Below, in pieces: positions 51,507 through 62,562 of a stretch of 64,000 bases of DNA (positions within the stretch are counted from its first letter, which is position 1; each line of letters begins with the position of its first letter). This DNA is from Rachicladosporium sp. CCFEE 5018 (taxonomy: Eukaryota > Ascomycota > Dothideomycetes > Cladosporiales > Cladosporiaceae). Location: the NCBI GenBank assembly GCA_002077045.2, contig KZ111152.1:1021678-1085677 (forward strand). The letters run 5' to 3'. The notes beneath the pieces are model-generated. The model was not told the origin of the DNA. It did not search any database and saw nothing but the letters and a program-made list of their open reading frames with translations. The translations under genes were made by a program, and so were the position numbers.

Positions 51507-53087
51507 CTATGCGATCATCCACCTGTGGAGAAGAGTCAGTTTTTCCCTCCCATGCTATACTGACAGGGATAAGCACGTACCAAGCACCGCCTAAGATCGT
51601 AATGAGAACGAGCGTTGTCAGGATGCCAGCTCCGGCTTTGTCTTTCTACACGATCGTTAGCAACGCGGCAATGACACTTCTTATGAACAGGGAAACGAAC
51701 GGTAGTAATGGCAGACTGAGGCACCTGAACTGAACTAGGACCCGTGCCCGCGGCCGCGTTTCCTACACTTGTACCGCCTGTGCTGTTGGAGAGTGGAGGC
51801 CCGACCTGGTCGACCAGGAGCGCTTGGAAGGCCTCCATTGCGTTCATCTGCTGCCCAACACCATACGTGCCGTCCCAATTACCTTCATACCACTTGGTAC
51901 CGCACGTAACGCCGTCAGAGCCACCAACACATGATTTGGCCGCCGCTGTGGCAGTGGTCTGGATGAGCGGCAGCAGGGTGTCGTGTGTCCACGGCGCCAG
52001 CTTGATTGTGAGTGTCATCCTGATCTGGTCAGCAGTGACAATGAAGAGTCGGACTTTGATTCTTACCAACGCAGCAGGTATGCTTTGAAGGACTGCTGGT
52101 CAGTGTTGCAGTTATTATTAGGTTCGCAGGCGACCTCGTACATGATGCCCTGGCCCTGATAGAAAAACGCGTTTGCGCCAGTGATCAAACCCTGCACACG
52201 GGTCTTCCACTTGGCCTGCTCGGCGCCAGTGGTCACGTTGTACATCACAGCTGCGCCAGAGAGGAAGATGCCGGTGTTGTAGGACCATTGGATATGGTTC
52301 AGCTCAGTGCAATTGAGCGTGTCATCGGAGCCGTCGAAGACCTGATATGAGTCGCTAATCAGGCCGATCGCGTTGGTCCAGTCCCACATCTGATTTGCCC
52401 AGTCGAAGTACGTCTCGTTCTTGGTGTACAAGCCTAGACGAGCAGCGATATTGAAGAAGCCTCCCTGCGAAATCGAATTCTTGTAGTTGTAGCCATTGTT
52501 GAAGGAGTAAATTTGCCAGCGCAGACCTCCGCCGCAAGTGGAATTATCCCAACGCACCGCTTGCGTATTGAAGACGGCTTGTGCCAGGGCAAGCCATTGT
52601 GGCTGGTTGCTGGGGGGGTTCGGGAAGCCGGCTTCTGCGGCGGTCATTGCAGCCATACCCCAGAAGGCTTGATCGTCGTTCCCGAGAGACTTGGTCTGAT
52701 TCGGCGGCATGAAGTCGTCATCCGGTCCGACTTGGAAGAGTAACGACTCTGAGACTATGTCGTTGTAGGTCGTGTCTCCGGTGTATGACCAGTAATCGAT
52801 CAGACTGCCCCACATGGCACCTCCTTCCCACCAGTAGTACGGCTGAGGCAGCAGACCTGGTGTGCCGCCGGTAATGTTGCCTTTGTAGTAACTCATCATG
52901 CCATGAGCGGCTGTGCTCGCTGCCGTCTTGATCGAGTCTGGCGCGGATTGTCAGTATTCGCACTGACATTTCACCTGCTTTCGATCAACATACTCGCATC
53001 CGTGATCGTCAACTGTATCGCGCTCGTGCACCGCGCCGCCAGCAGCGCGCAACATACTGCGCTCGATGTCCCTGATCGCATCTTCAT
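51507..53087 (-). CDS. GH76 alpha-1,6-mannanase (Dcw1/Dfg5 family), copy C
   Basis: Five exons as in copy A (52994-53087, 52067-52937, 51701-52019, 51581-51645, 51507-51522), including the additional 47-nt intron at 52020-52066. 454 aa. Confidence 0.92.
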
Positions 53088-53637
53088 GATGTCTGTGGTT
53101 CGCCTGTGCGCGTATCGGAATCCAGTATCCCCTCACTCTTGTATGATCACTTCCGTCACCGATTCACAACGCCTGTTGAAGCCCACAAGATGTCTGTTGA
53201 ATGATGACAGTGCGACTGCGCAGTGTATGCGCTCTACAAGGAGTGTGAGCGTGAGATCGTCGTACCCCTTCTTGGCAGGGTGGCGGAAGTGCGCGGACAC
53301 CGTCAATGTCGTCGCGCTGGAATCACTAACGCCAATATCTTGATCTCTGTGAGCGAGCGTCGTGTTACGAGTGAGCCAAAGATCTTATGATGAAGGAAGG
53401 TACGCTGATGTTGACGACGATGTTTGGTGCATGTTCCTGCGTCGAGCGCGCGGCAACGGCCGCGTCAGCGGCGAAGCCGATCACTGCAAGGAAAACTGGG
53501 TACTCGCATGATGCAGCCCTACGAGAATAGCTCAGGGTCATCAGACAATACGAGCATGGCACGTGACCATGTCGCATGCAAACCGAGATCAAGATGATGA
53601 GTGGATATCGGTACAATTGCTGTCTAGGTCATGATGT
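53088..53637. other. Intergenic region with conserved island, copy C
   Basis: Same as 8754-9303; island at 53420-53559. Confidence 0.45.
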
Positions 53638-55353
53638 TCAGTCCTCCATGCCTTCCCTAACGTCAAAGCGCAGGAAGTTGGCTTCGTCCTCTGTCATAAT
53701 CTGCCGCCACGCTTGCTTCACATCCTCTAGTAGACTGTCTGCTAGGGCATTATCAATTGACAGCGGAGGCAGCACAATGCAGTGCGGATGTGATGCCTTG
53801 GCCGTCTCTCCCAGGTCGTGCTGATGATACTGCATCGTCCACAGCGGCGCGGGCACCATCTCACCGCCAATACTTGCGAGCAACGTGGCTACGGCGGTGC
53901 TCAGACGAGCTTGCCCTTCCTCGAACGGCAGAGCAACGCTGGCATAGAGAACACCTGTAATCTCGTCAGCAAGCAATCCCGGTATGTCATGCTAGCAGAT
54001 GTGTGATGGAGGCAGATCGTCAGTTTGTCAGAGATTTTGTGCATCAATGTTGATCAGGCAATGTAGATAAGTATTCATAAGATTTGATCATCATGTAGGG
54101 AGGGTAGTGGACTGGGGAGGGCTTACACTGAGTTGACGGGCACTCTCCTGCATCTGCAGAGTGTGCCATAATGTACACAGGAGGTCCGTCCGGGGCTGTG
54201 GCAGGTACTGCTATTACAGCGCCGGCCGGTGTGACGCCGCCTTCTGCGGTCACGGGAAACAGCCTCGGCAGTGGCGCGGCGATGATCGATATGCTCTTCG
54301 TGAGTCCACGGCCTGCATGCGGCGGCGTGGGCACCTTCGCCAAGACCTCTTCAGCAGATCCTGCGAGCCAACATGTTCGCACTTTCTCTCCACCGGAGAG
54401 AGTTAAGTGAAAGTCTTCATCGCCAGCGGGATCTATGTGGTCAAGCCCCTTGTTCAGCACATACACCGCCCCGCCAACAGCGCCTGCTCGACAAGCGACC
54501 TGTGCTATCTCTGCAAGTCCGCCCCACTTCGGTATCACAGCGCCAAAGCCGGGACCGAAAAGCCCGATGCTGCGTAGATGTCGAGCGATGCAAGGTAGTG
54601 CATACGCCGTCGTTGTCGTTGCCGATGTCGTCGAAGCAAGTGTCAGGGATAGCAGAGCGGGATGCAGAGACTGTGGCAATCCGAACTTCTGCTGTAAGAA
54701 ATCCGGGAAGGGTTGCTCAGTTGCATCCTGCCAGATCTCAGGCTGTTCTTCGTAGTTGCCCACAAAACGCAGAAACTTCATCAGTGATCGCTTAGTTCGA
54801 AGGTCGAACGATTGATCTTGGAATATGTCTTCGCGGCCACTTGGCACCCGCACCAGATTCGACGTGCTGTCTCCAGGCTGCAGCACGAACCACGAGCCGA
54901 CGGCTTGGAACTCGAGCTGTCCATGTGTGCGTGACGAGACTAGCGCCGGTAGCAACTTCGACTGCGTGTATATGACTTGCGGCGCAAGTGCGAGCGAGTA
55001 TGCACGCGATTGTGAAAGCTTCGCATCGCCCGTGGCCTCTGTTGTCTCGATCCTGGCGTTGCTGAACGTAGCATTCTCGCTCGCACTACTATCACCAGCA
55101 TGTCGCGCCGCCCATGTCTCTGCCTCCGACAAGCTCAACGCAGCTTCGTTGCCGCCGTAATACTCCTTTCGGTCGATGTGAAGCACTGTCTTGCCAGAAC
55201 GAGATAGGGACCTTTCATGGAGGACTTTCGTCAGTCAGCCAGAGATTTCGATGTCATGCAGGAGGGATGAGAGGCTTACAGGGCGAGCAGTGACTGCGGC
55301 AGATTAGTGCCAACTATCACCACATCCCACTCCGTCCCGTCGAGAGTCTCCAT
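53638..55353 (-). CDS. MRS6: Rab escort protein, copy C
   Basis: Exons 55280-55353, 54127-55211 and 53638-53954; same 491-aa product as copy A. Confidence 0.9.
54024..54099 (-). ncRNA. Candidate C/D box snoRNA in MRS6 intron 2 (copy C)
   Basis: Same bases as the copy A candidate; C box 54088-54094, D box 54028-54031. Confidence 0.45.
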
Positions 55354-55857
55354 GCCGACTAGAGGTAGTGGTGATGCATGTGTCAACTGCGCTGTCTGGC
55401 GAGAAAGTGTGAATAGCTTCGGCGAAAGGCGAGTCCGAAGGTCTTGGCATGTCCGCACCACTTGCTTCGCCGGCTCTTCAATGTTCTTCTTTGACAATGT
55501 AATCGTGCAGTCTCGAATGCAGACAGTCGGGTCTCTTCGAATGATATCGAAGGCTGTGTATTCGCGATCCTGCGAGGGCGATGACCCTGACTTCGACGGC
55601 GCGTGATCTAATCACGCCTCGAAGAGTAGCAAAGGTGATCACATTCACGACCTTCAAACCACGCAGTAACTTTGTCACGTCCAATCGCTCTCTCAATAGC
55701 GGCCTAGGACCCTCTAACCACGCTGCTAGAGCAACACTGTACCAGCATGCTGTCTGACTTCCCTTCTTTGTCCTAAGTAGATGGAAGAAGTCCTTAAGTG
55801 AAGCTTACAATTCGTGAATGTCATTGCACACTGATTACTCTTGGTTTATACTCTTCA
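55354..55857 (-). other. Unexplained coding-like segments upstream of MRS6, copy C
   Basis: Same as 11020-11523. Confidence 0.4.
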
Positions 55858-57487
55858 CTACTGGTGCAAGAACGTGATGTGCTTCGGCGCCTCTGGAGGT
55901 AGTCCACACAGATCCGCAAAGCTACCTACTTCCTCCCCTCGTCTGTGTACATGGCTCAAGAAGTCATCGAGCAGACAACTCCCGTAGGGCCCATCACTGC
56001 AGTCAGGAAGTCCAACAATGCCGTCATTGACATTGATCCGGACGTACGTCTCATTCCTGTCTGGCTCGCAGTACTTATGGTTGGGATAGAAGGGCCCATT
56101 GTCCCAGCACTCGGGCTCGATTTCACAGATAAGCCGCTCGAAGGTCACGCGCCCACCCATGGGCACGACATCCGAAGTGCGCCAGGTCCTGTTGTGATCA
56201 GCGTGTGTAGTTGGCAGGTTGGGCTGTTGCGGGAACAGATTCAGCGCTGCGAGCATCGGCACTATATCGCCATCATGGACGAAGCTGAAGAAGAGGTGAC
56301 CCGCTGCTTCACCGCCTTCTTGTAAGAGGTCGGCAGTTGCGTTCAGCCAGAGATGCCCCATCGCGCCGGCGTATGGGTTGCCTGGGCCGGCGCGATAGTA
56401 GTGAAATAAGTCGCGGGCATATGCGAAGGACTCCATTTCTGCGTGGGTGAAGACCGAGCACCACAGGCTGTGACCAAGCGCGATCGTCTCGAAGCCGCAC
56501 AGCTCCTGCATGGTCCAGACTTCCGCGTCTGATATCGGAAAGGCTGGATTCTCACGTGACAGACGTGCGCGGACCGCGGGTAGATACGTTGACTGAAATT
56601 CGGACAGCTTTGCATAGCCATAGTCGTGACCCTTTGCATCCACATTGTCGGCGTACTTCAAGCACGTCTTGCCCGATGTCAAAGTGTTGCCGCCTAGATC
56701 AGCAGTCTCGGGAATGATGTGAAGATGAGCATCTTCCCGCCAGTCGTGTCGGAAGAAGCCAGCTGCGAAATAGTGCGCCGTGTCTACTACGCGTTTAGAG
56801 CCGCTGGCCCAGAAAGAGACTTTGCCACGTGCCAGGGCTTGATCGAGGAGCGACTTGTACCTCGTCCGTAACTTCACACCTGTGGAGAAAGCTTGCAGAG
56901 TCCCAGCGTAGCGACCTGTTGACACGAGATTCTCCAGATAAGTGGATGGATCGTCGGTGAACATATCCCAACTCTTAGCAAACGCGAGAGATCCGTTCAA
57001 TGGTGAAGAAAAGGCTTGTAACTTGTCGAAGAGCTCGAGCATGCCTGCATTGACTGATCAATTGGCTATTATCAGCAGTACATATGGTAAAACATACGAA
57101 CGCCTGCTTTGACGGTGGGGAATCTCTCAGCATGACGAGAGAGCTGTGCGAAGCAAAGAAACGGTGTCAGAACAGAGACTTGACCTACCGTTGGCGAGAG
57201 CTACCACCTACCATATGCACTTGATCGACATGGCATCCCACTGGCGGAGCAACGGTCTCGTTGAGCACGCCGTCTTTCTTTGGGATCCATGGGCCATTGC
57301 CACCGAGATGATAGTGCAAATCCCAAGTCGAACCAGCTGATCCCGACAGAGACTGCTGATTATCAGGGTGCAGCACAGATAGTGAGTCGAGTGGTCTTGC
57401 ATCCGTCCATGGTCGCGATTGTCGAGCGTAAAGCAGTACTCCTGCAACTGCAGCGATGGCAGATATGAGCATGAGCCATAGTGGCAT
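55858..57487 (-). CDS. Histidine acid phosphatase, copy C
   Basis: Exons 57212-57487, 57098-57143 and 55858-57044; same 502-aa product as copy A with catalytic SRHAERFP in the 46-nt exon. Confidence 0.92.
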
Positions 57488-57840
57488 ACAGGACGCGATA
57501 TGGCTCTCGAAGTGATGATTGTCCTGTGCTATTGCCGAGTCATGATGGATAGTCACGCCGAGAGTATTCTATGAGACACGATGAACATCATGAGGTTTGC
57601 TCTTGCCTCTCCAGTGACTTCACTTCCACTGTACGGTGACTAGCGGCGATCATCTTGTAGCCAATGGTGTCGCTCCCCGCCAGACCCCACGTCAACTTTG
57701 AATGATTCACGAACTGCGACATAAGTTCAAATATCGCGCATAGCATACAATTCTCGCCACACCCACACACTTCCCACAGACATTAGCGAAGACGCGCCAT
57801 TCCTCACACCCACACCACACCACCAACCCGGCCACCCACC
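57488..57840. promoter_or_regulatory. Divergent promoter region, acid phosphatase / SUI2 (copy C)
   Basis: Same as 13154-13506. Confidence 0.5.
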
Positions 57841-58779
57841 ATGTCGCTCACCAACTGCCGCTTCTACGAAGAAAAATACCCCGAAATCGACTCCTTCGTA
57901 ATGGTAAACGTCAAACAAATCGCCGAAATGGGCGCCTACGTCAAACTCCTCGAATACGACAACATAGACGGCATGATCCTGCTCTCCGAGCTCTCCCGGC
58001 GCCGTATCCGCTCAATCCAGAAACTCATCCGCGTCGGGCGGAATGAAGTCGTCGTCGTGCTCCGTGTGGATAAAGAGAAAGGCTATATAGATTTGAGCAA
58101 GCGCCGAGTCAGCCCCGAGGATATCATCAAGTGCGAGGAGCGGTATAACAAGAGCAAGATGGTGCATTCGATCATGCGGCACGTGGCTGAGAAGACGAGC
58201 ACGCCGATTGAGGAGTTGTATGCGGATGTTGGGTGGCCGTTGAATAAGAAGTACGGGCATGCGGTGGATGCTTTCAAGCTTAGTATTACGAACCAGGAGG
58301 TGTGGAATGAGGTTGTGTTTAAGAGTGAGGTTATCAAGGAGGAGCTGCAGAGTTATATTGGGAAGCGGTTGACGCCGCAGCCGACGAAGGTCAGGGCTGA
58401 TGTTGAAGTTACGTGTTTTGGGTATGAGGGCATTGATGCTGTCAAGACCGCTCTTCGCACCGCAGAAGCAAAGAACACAGCCGAGACGCAGGTGAAGGTG
58501 AAGCTCGTCTCACCACCTCTGTATGTCTTGACGAGTCAGACGCTAGACAAGAATATTGGGATACAGGTGCTCGAGGAGGCCATCAAGCAGATTGATGTGA
58601 GCATTCGTGGAGCTGGGGGAATGTGTTCGGTCAAGATGGCGCCGAAGGCTGTGACGGAGAATGATGATGCGGAGTTGCAAGCGCTGATGGACAAGAGAGC
58701 GAAGGAGAACGAGGAGGTCAGTGGAGATGAGGATGAGAGTGAGAGTGATGAGGGTGTTGTGGCGGCTGCAGAGGCATGA
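57841..58779 (+). CDS. SUI2: eIF2 alpha subunit, copy C
   Basis: 312 aa, same sequence as copy A. Confidence 0.98.
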   Translation: MSLTNCRFYEEKYPEIDSFVMVNVKQIAEMGAYVKLLEYDNIDGMILLSELSRRRIRSIQKLIRVGRNEVVVVLRVDKEKGYIDLSKRRVSPEDIIKCEERYNKSKMVHSIMRHVAEKTSTPIEELYADVGWPLNKKYGHAVDAFKLSITNQEVWNEVVFKSEVIKEELQSYIGKRLTPQPTKVRADVEVTCFGYEGIDAVKTALRTAEAKNTAETQVKVKLVSPPLYVLTSQTLDKNIGIQVLEEAIKQIDVSIRGAGGMCSVKMAPKAVTENDDAELQALMDKRAKENEEVSGDEDESESDEGVVAAAEA

Positions 58780-59083
58780 ATGAGTTGATTTGAGATGGAG
58801 AAGTGTGATGCAAAGGACTTCACGCACGAGCGAGCCTGTTCAGGTACCAGGTATGAACCCGATGTGGGCATGTCAGATGATTGCAGGACAAGAGGCATCT
58901 GGTCGGATGGCATTCATGCCTGCGACTGCTCTGCTGGACGAGGCGCGACATAAGCGCGGTGGGCGCGAGGCGAGCACTTCGCATCAACGCACCCTGCCCG
59001 CGGCTAGATCGTCCACTATCATATATACAGCGCGCGGCAGTGTAGAGCACAGAGAAGTTCTTCATCGATATCGATCATGCTCG
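58780..59083. other. Convergent intergenic region SUI2 / EAF7 (copy C)
   Basis: Same as 14446-14749; nothing recognised. Confidence 0.45.
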
Positions 59084-59986
59084 TCACTTCCCTCTTCCCC
59101 TCCCTCTCCCTCTGCCTCCACCTCGTGCCCCTCTGCCTCTCCCTCGCCCTCTCTGCCCAGTCCTCGGCGCAGGCGTACTCTCCGCGCTAACCTCCTCGCC
59201 CTCACTACTCTCCTCCTCTTCCTCCGCATTCGTACTTCCCTCACCTTCCTCCTCATCCTCAGCAGCCTCACTGCTAGCTTGCCTCTTACTCCGCCGCGTC
59301 GTCGCAGGAGCCGCAGCCGCCGCACCTCTCCCTCGTCCTCGCGGCCGCCCTCTACCTCGCCCTGATGCAGTCTTGGCAGGTGTGGCAGCAGGCTCACTGG
59401 CTTCCACGCTGAAACTCGGCACGAATGCACCAGGCGGCTTCTCCATGAAGTTTAGCTCCGGTAAGATGGCGGGACTTTCGCTCTCCTCTCTCGAAGCCTT
59501 AGCGTCAGGTAATCGGCGCTTCCACATCGCCTCCCCATAGTCATCGTCCGGCAGCACAAACGTCTCGTTATGTATCTTATTCTCCGCCAGCGAATACACA
59601 TCCGCCTCCGCTTTACTCTCACTTCCCTCCTCCCCCGTCGCATCCACATCGCTCAACTGCCTCGCATCCTCCCGTTCATCCAACGCAGCGAGATCATACA
59701 GCCCTCCCAACTTCTCCCAGATCCCTGCAGGCTTTGTATGCGCGGCGCGAGGATGTATGTAGCCGTTATCGAGGAGGTGCTTGCGCAGCTGTAGCATGCG
59801 GAAGTGTTTGTGCAGGCCGGTGGGTTTGTATTTGATTAGGGCTTTGAAGAGGCCGATTCCTTCGGCGTCGGTCCAGGGGTCTGAGAGGGGATTTGCTGTG
59901 GGGACTTTGCTGGGGGTCTGGGAGGGAGGGCTGCTTTGGGCGGGGGTGGGTGTCGGGGAGAGGCGGGCTTTCTTGCGGGGAGGCAT
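59084..59986 (-). CDS. EAF7: Eaf7, NuA4 subunit, copy C
   Basis: 300 aa, same product as copy A, start ATG 59986. Confidence 0.93.
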   Translation of the reverse strand: MPPRKKARLSPTPTPAQSSPPSQTPSKVPTANPLSDPWTDAEGIGLFKALIKYKPTGLHKHFRMLQLRKHLLDNGYIHPRAAHTKPAGIWEKLGGLYDLAALDEREDARQLSDVDATGEEGSESKAEADVYSLAENKIHNETFVLPDDDYGEAMWKRRLPDAKASREESESPAILPELNFMEKPPGAFVPSFSVEASEPAATPAKTASGRGRGRPRGRGRGAAAAAPATTRRSKRQASSEAAEDEEEGEGSTNAEEEEESSEGEEVSAESTPAPRTGQRGRGRGRGARGGGRGRGRGRGK

Positions 59987-60271
59987 CGCTGTATAGAGAG
60001 ACGGAAAGAAGCAGAGGACAATTTGGTGGATGGAAGAGAGAGAGGTACTTGGTGACATGTGACAGTCGCGTCGCATGGCACTTTCACGTGCATTGGAGCT
60101 TGGGCCACGCTGGTTCCAACTTTCGCATATCCTGGTCCCGCGGGACAGTCTCTGCCATCCTGCCATATCCTGAGTCTCTACGAAGACTATATCGCAGTCC
60201 TGGAGCATCCCTGAGCATCGCGTTGCTGTATCCCTAGTCTGCATACTGGCAGCGAAGCCTGCATCCCCAAC

Positions 60272-62244
60272 ATGGTTCGCTGGGCGAAGTATGCGCATGA
60301 GATCCAATGCTACACTTCCGACCACTGACAAGAAGTCAGACTCTTCGGCTGGAACGACCGAGATCGCCAACACTTCCGTGACGAGATCCAGGCCTTGCTC
60401 CCCTCACACAACGAGGACCGCGCCGTCTCCGCAGTCCCTTCGAGAGATGTCACCTTGATCGCACTTCGTCTCAAGTACCAGTTGGAAGTGGTGGTACCCT
60501 GCGAGCTGCCCGAAGAGCGCGTGACCGCAGCGCACAGTAATGTCATTACGGATGAGGTGGTCAAGACTGCTCTAGCTGCTGGCAAGCTGGGCGACAAGGA
60601 TCACAGTGCTTGCGTGGTATACTGCCTTCTCATCGTCAAGAGCTGGTTCAAGAAGCAGGCCAAGCTCGAGCTGTGGGATGCAGATCTTCATGAAGTGCGC
60701 GCTGAGGCGTGCGAGGTGATTGCTAAGCGCATTATTGAGGATGAAGAGGACCTGAACATGCTTATGGTCGAGATGCTGCTCACGCGGTACAGCATCATTG
60801 TCGATGGCGAGGACACTAAACCTGCCAATGCTGTCGAGAAGGCTGTCGATCTGCATGCTGTGCGAGTCATTGGCAGCTCTGGCTATCAGAAGTGTGTAGC
60901 GTTCCTCTGGCGAGGATGGCTGGTACAGGACGACGACGATCCTAGTCGGTTCGTCGACTACAAGGGCAAGACCAACACGGACTACTGGTCGCACGTCGAT
61001 CCTGACCGGATGCGCGTTCCTCAATATCAGAACGTTGTGCAAATCGCCGTCAGCATCATCTTCCTTGGCTTGTACACCGGCGTTATCAATACCGTTAACA
61101 GCACCGGTGACCTGGACATCGTCGAAATTATCCTCTACATCTTCACGCTCAGCTTCGTATGCGACGAAGCGGTCAAGCTCTGGAAAGTGGGTAGGTACTA
61201 CATTGGCTTCTGGAACGTCTTCAACAGCACACTCTACGGTCTGTTGAGTATCAGCTTCATCACGCGAATGATCGCTCTTACATACCCGCTCGACACGGAG
61301 CTACGCCATCACTACAATGAGCTCAGCTACAACTTCCTCGCGTTCTCCGCGCCGATGTTCTGGATCCGCATCTTGCTGTACTTGGACAGCTTCCGCTTCT
61401 TCGGCGCCATGCTCGTCGTGTTTAAGGTATTTGATCGCATCCCCCAAACCCAACCGCACACCTCACTAACACCACGCAGGTCATGATGAAAGAATCCCTT
61501 ATATTCTTCGCCCTCCTGATCTTCGTCCTGATCGGCTTCCTGCAAGCGTTCATCGGCATGGACCAAGTCGACCAAGACCTCTCCTCGACGGGTTTTATCG
61601 TGACCCAAATGATCAACGCTATCATGGGTTCACCCGAATTCGACGGCTGGGACCGCTTCGCGCCGCCCTTCGGCCTGATCCTCTACTACATCTACAACTT
61701 CATCATCATAGTCATCTTACTGAACGTGCTTATTGCGCTGTATAACTCAGCATACGAGGACGTGACAGACAACGCTATTGATGAGTACCTCGCGCTGTTC
61801 AGCCAGAAGACGCTGCAATTCGTCCGTGCGCCGGATGAAAACGTCTTCATCGCGCCCTTCAATCTTATCGAAATCGTCTGCCTCTCCCTGCCATTCGAAT
61901 GGTGGATGAGCAAAAAGCAATACGAAAAGCTGAATGATCTTGTTATGGGCACGATCTACTCACCACTCTTGCTCGTCACTGCATTCTTCGAGACAAGAAC
62001 TGCCAGAAGAGTGCGCTTCAATAGGAAGAGGCATGAGGCTGATGATGACGAGATTGAGGAGTGGGAGCAGATGGCTGGGGAGCTGGATGTTGAGGGGAGT
62101 GGGTGGGGGAAGAGAGTGCAGGAGACGGCGCCGAATGTTGTGACGGATGCGGCGTTGGTTGAGTTGAAGAGTTTGAGAGAGGAGCTGAAGGAGGTGAGGG
62201 AGATGCTTAAGGCGCTGAAGGAGGGGGGTGGAGGGGGCGAATAA
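60272..62244 (+). CDS. YVC1: Vacuolar TRP-type cation channel Yvc1, copy C (complete)
   Basis: Exons 60272-60288, 60340-61426 and 61480-62244; 622 aa. It supplies the part of exon 3 missing from copy A. Differs from copy B by few residues (for example I/V and L/V in membrane segments and the last residues EGGGGGE against EGGAGGD). Confidence 0.93.
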
Positions 62245-62562
62245 TGAGGAAGTGAGGGCTGGCGTTCGGTCGGGAAAGTGATGTAACTGTGTAGGATACC
62301 TTCGAAGTACCTGTGTATATGTATGTAGCATCAGAGACTGTACAGAGCGCTTCACTCTGCCGCCTATTCACTGGTCGGCATGTGACATTGCTGTTGCTGC
62401 AGTGATGTTTATCGCGCAGACATCAACGTCACAACAAAACGCGGCCGTGCGCCACGGGCCCTCGAACTCTCTCCCCGTGCGCGAACACCACACGACATTT
62501 ACCTACATGTACTGTCACTAATACTTTCATTCTCTCCGCCCGTCGGGCATACATACTCTACG
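62245..62562. promoter_or_regulatory. Intergenic YVC1 / STU1 region (copy C)
   Basis: 318 bases. The block from about 62400 to 62500 is nearly the same as in copy B; the rest has diverged. Confidence 0.45.
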